This document shows positions 63,137 through 64,000 of a DNA stretch of 64,000 nt, piece by piece. The notes under the pieces are model-generated. The model ran no database searches and was not told where the DNA came from. It was given only the letters and a program-made list of their open reading frames with translations. A program made the position numbers and the translations under genes. The stretch comes from Pseudomonas neuropathica. Its GTDB lineage: Bacteria > Pseudomonadota > Gammaproteobacteria > Pseudomonadales > Pseudomonadaceae. How positions within the stretch are numbered: position 1 is the first letter of the stretch; each line of letters opens with the position of its first letter. Where the stretch lies: positions 1 through 64,000 of the forward strand of contig NZ_JACOPX010000008.1 in assembly GCF_015461835.1 (NCBI RefSeq), written 5' to 3'.

Positions 63137-63991
63137 ATGCCCCCTCTTAGAGACCTGATCACCGATCCCGGCCTGGATCTTACGCCGTCGGAGCGCAAAG
63201 TCGTTCGCGCCTTGCTTGATCAGTATCCCCGCAACGGTCTGGGGCCGATGGCGCGTCTGGCCGAACATGCCGGCGTCAGCGATCCGACCATCGTGCGGCT
63301 GGTGAAAAAACTCGGCTTCGGTGGTTACGCCGAATTCCAGGATGCCCTGCTCAGTGACATGGACCACCGCCTGCGCTCGCCGCGCACGCTGCTGCAACCG
63401 CGCGCCCATCAACACAGGGACGACGCCTGGAGCCACTATCTGGGCGACAGTCATCGCCTGCTGGTCGAAACCCAATCGCTGACCCAACCCGAAGACGTGC
63501 GCATTCTCACCGACTGGCTGCTCGACGCGCGGCATCAGGTGTACTGTTTCGGCGGACGTTTCAGCAGCCTGATGGCCACTTACCTGCTCAATCACCTGCG
63601 CCTGCTGCGCCCCGGTTGCTTCGCTCTGGAAGACAACGCGCAACTGCCTGATCGCTTGTTTGATCTGCAACGCCAGGATGTGGTGTTGCTGTTCGACTAT
63701 CGCCGCTACCAGACCCAGGCCTTGCGGGTCGCCAGTGCGGCGAAAAACAACAACGCACGCGTAGTGTTGTTCACCGACATCTATGCCTCGCCGCTGCGTG
63801 AACTGGCCGATCTGATCATCAGCGCGCCGGTGGAATCGGCTTCGCCGTTCGACACCATGGTGCCAGCGCTGGCTCAGGTCGAAGCACTGATCGCCTGCCT
63901 GACCTTGCGCACCGAAAACCTCGCCGATCGCCTGGAAGGCATCGATGCCCTGCGCAATGACTTCAACACCCACCTGCTGGAGGATAAATAA
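63137..63991 (+). CDS. MurR/RpiR-family transcriptional regulator
   Basis: A 284-residue regulator. N-terminal HTH_6 domain (about 10-85, MARLAEHAGVSDPTIVRLVKKLGFGGYAEFQ) and a C-terminal SIS domain (about 120-260) that binds phosphosugars or related ligands in this family. The SIS part has RFSSLMATYLLNHLRLL. The target is unknown; the next gene starts two bases after its stop (63994), suggesting an operon with a gene outside the window. A palindrome upstream may be its operator. Confidence 0.88.
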   Translation: MPPLRDLITDPGLDLTPSERKVVRALLDQYPRNGLGPMARLAEHAGVSDPTIVRLVKKLGFGGYAEFQDALLSDMDHRLRSPRTLLQPRAHQHRDDAWSHYLGDSHRLLVETQSLTQPEDVRILTDWLLDARHQVYCFGGRFSSLMATYLLNHLRLLRPGCFALEDNAQLPDRLFDLQRQDVVLLFDYRRYQTQALRVASAAKNNNARVVLFTDIYASPLRELADLIISAPVESASPFDTMVPALAQVEALIACLTLRTENLADRLEGIDALRNDFNTHLLEDK

Positions 63992-63993
63992 GG

Positions 63994-64000
63994 ATGTTCA
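63994..64000 (+). CDS. Start of a downstream gene, cut by window end
   Basis: An ATG at 63994 follows the Shine-Dalgarno TGGAGGATAAATAAGG and the stop codon of the RpiR gene. Only seven bases are visible, so nothing can be said about the product beyond the likely co-transcription. Confidence 0.4.

Noticed and set aside
1..64000. tRNA, rRNA or CRISPR features
   Set aside because: No cloverleaf-type sequence, rRNA segment or regularly spaced repeat array was seen; the frequent palindromes are REP elements.

Overview
The window is typical pseudomonad chromosome and most resembles the Pseudomonas fluorescens complex. The evidence is GC-rich coding sequence, Pseudomonas-typical gene families (DUF2790, DUF2388, DUF1652, malate:quinone oxidoreductase, phosphatidylcholine synthase, AcnB, SodC) and many REP doublets of two families between convergent or tandem genes. 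I see no rRNA, tRNA, CRISPR array, prophage or complete insertion sequence. The only transposase-like gene is a REP-associated tyrosine transposase (RAYT).

Layout. 1-2.6 kb: cyanate locus (divergent LysR regulator, cyanase, a small secreted DUF2790 protein, beta carbonic anhydrase). 2.6-8.0 kb: a ProA-like dehydrogenase, glutaminase, a GFA protein and an RstAB-like two-component system. 8.2-13.6 kb: MiaE, a UspE-like protein, a DUF1289 protein and aconitase B with a long leader. 13.6-24.6 kb: SulP and amino-acid transporters, small membrane or secreted proteins, a tautomerase, a 2-hydroxyacid dehydrogenase, a kinase-like/SDR pair, a TRIC channel and a lipoprotein. 24.7-32.9 kb: PAS-LuxR regulator, beta-propeller protein with a winged-helix regulator, NUDIX, two NTF2-like proteins and Mqo. 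33-45.9 kb: chemoreceptor, SodC, DUF2388, LigD, a methyltransferase plus haem-oxygenase-like enzyme pair, the RAYT, YebE-like protein, Pcs, a methyltransferase/DUF4242 pair and GNAT.

The most interesting block is 45.9-55.3 kb. It holds a CcdA-thioredoxin fusion (DipZ-like), a secreted protein with a CxxxxC-type motif and three 14-residue repeats, and a second DUF2790 protein. Divergent to these is an OmpR-type two-component system. Then come a LodA/LodB-like pair (quinone-cofactor oxidase and its flavoprotein maturase) and, convergent with it, a DUF2063-DUF692 (MNIO) pair of the kind that modifies cysteines in peptides. A 38-bp GATACA-containing element lies both in the DipZ/two-component intergenic region and upstream of the MNIO operon. 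This suggests one envelope redox or metal regulon whose peptide substrate is not beside the MNIO gene.

55.4-64 kb: a methyltransferase, a sirtuin, a LysR-controlled acetoacetate operon (CoA-transferase A and B, thiolase), CobF with a histidine-phosphatase-like partner, and an RpiR regulator whose downstream gene runs off the window.
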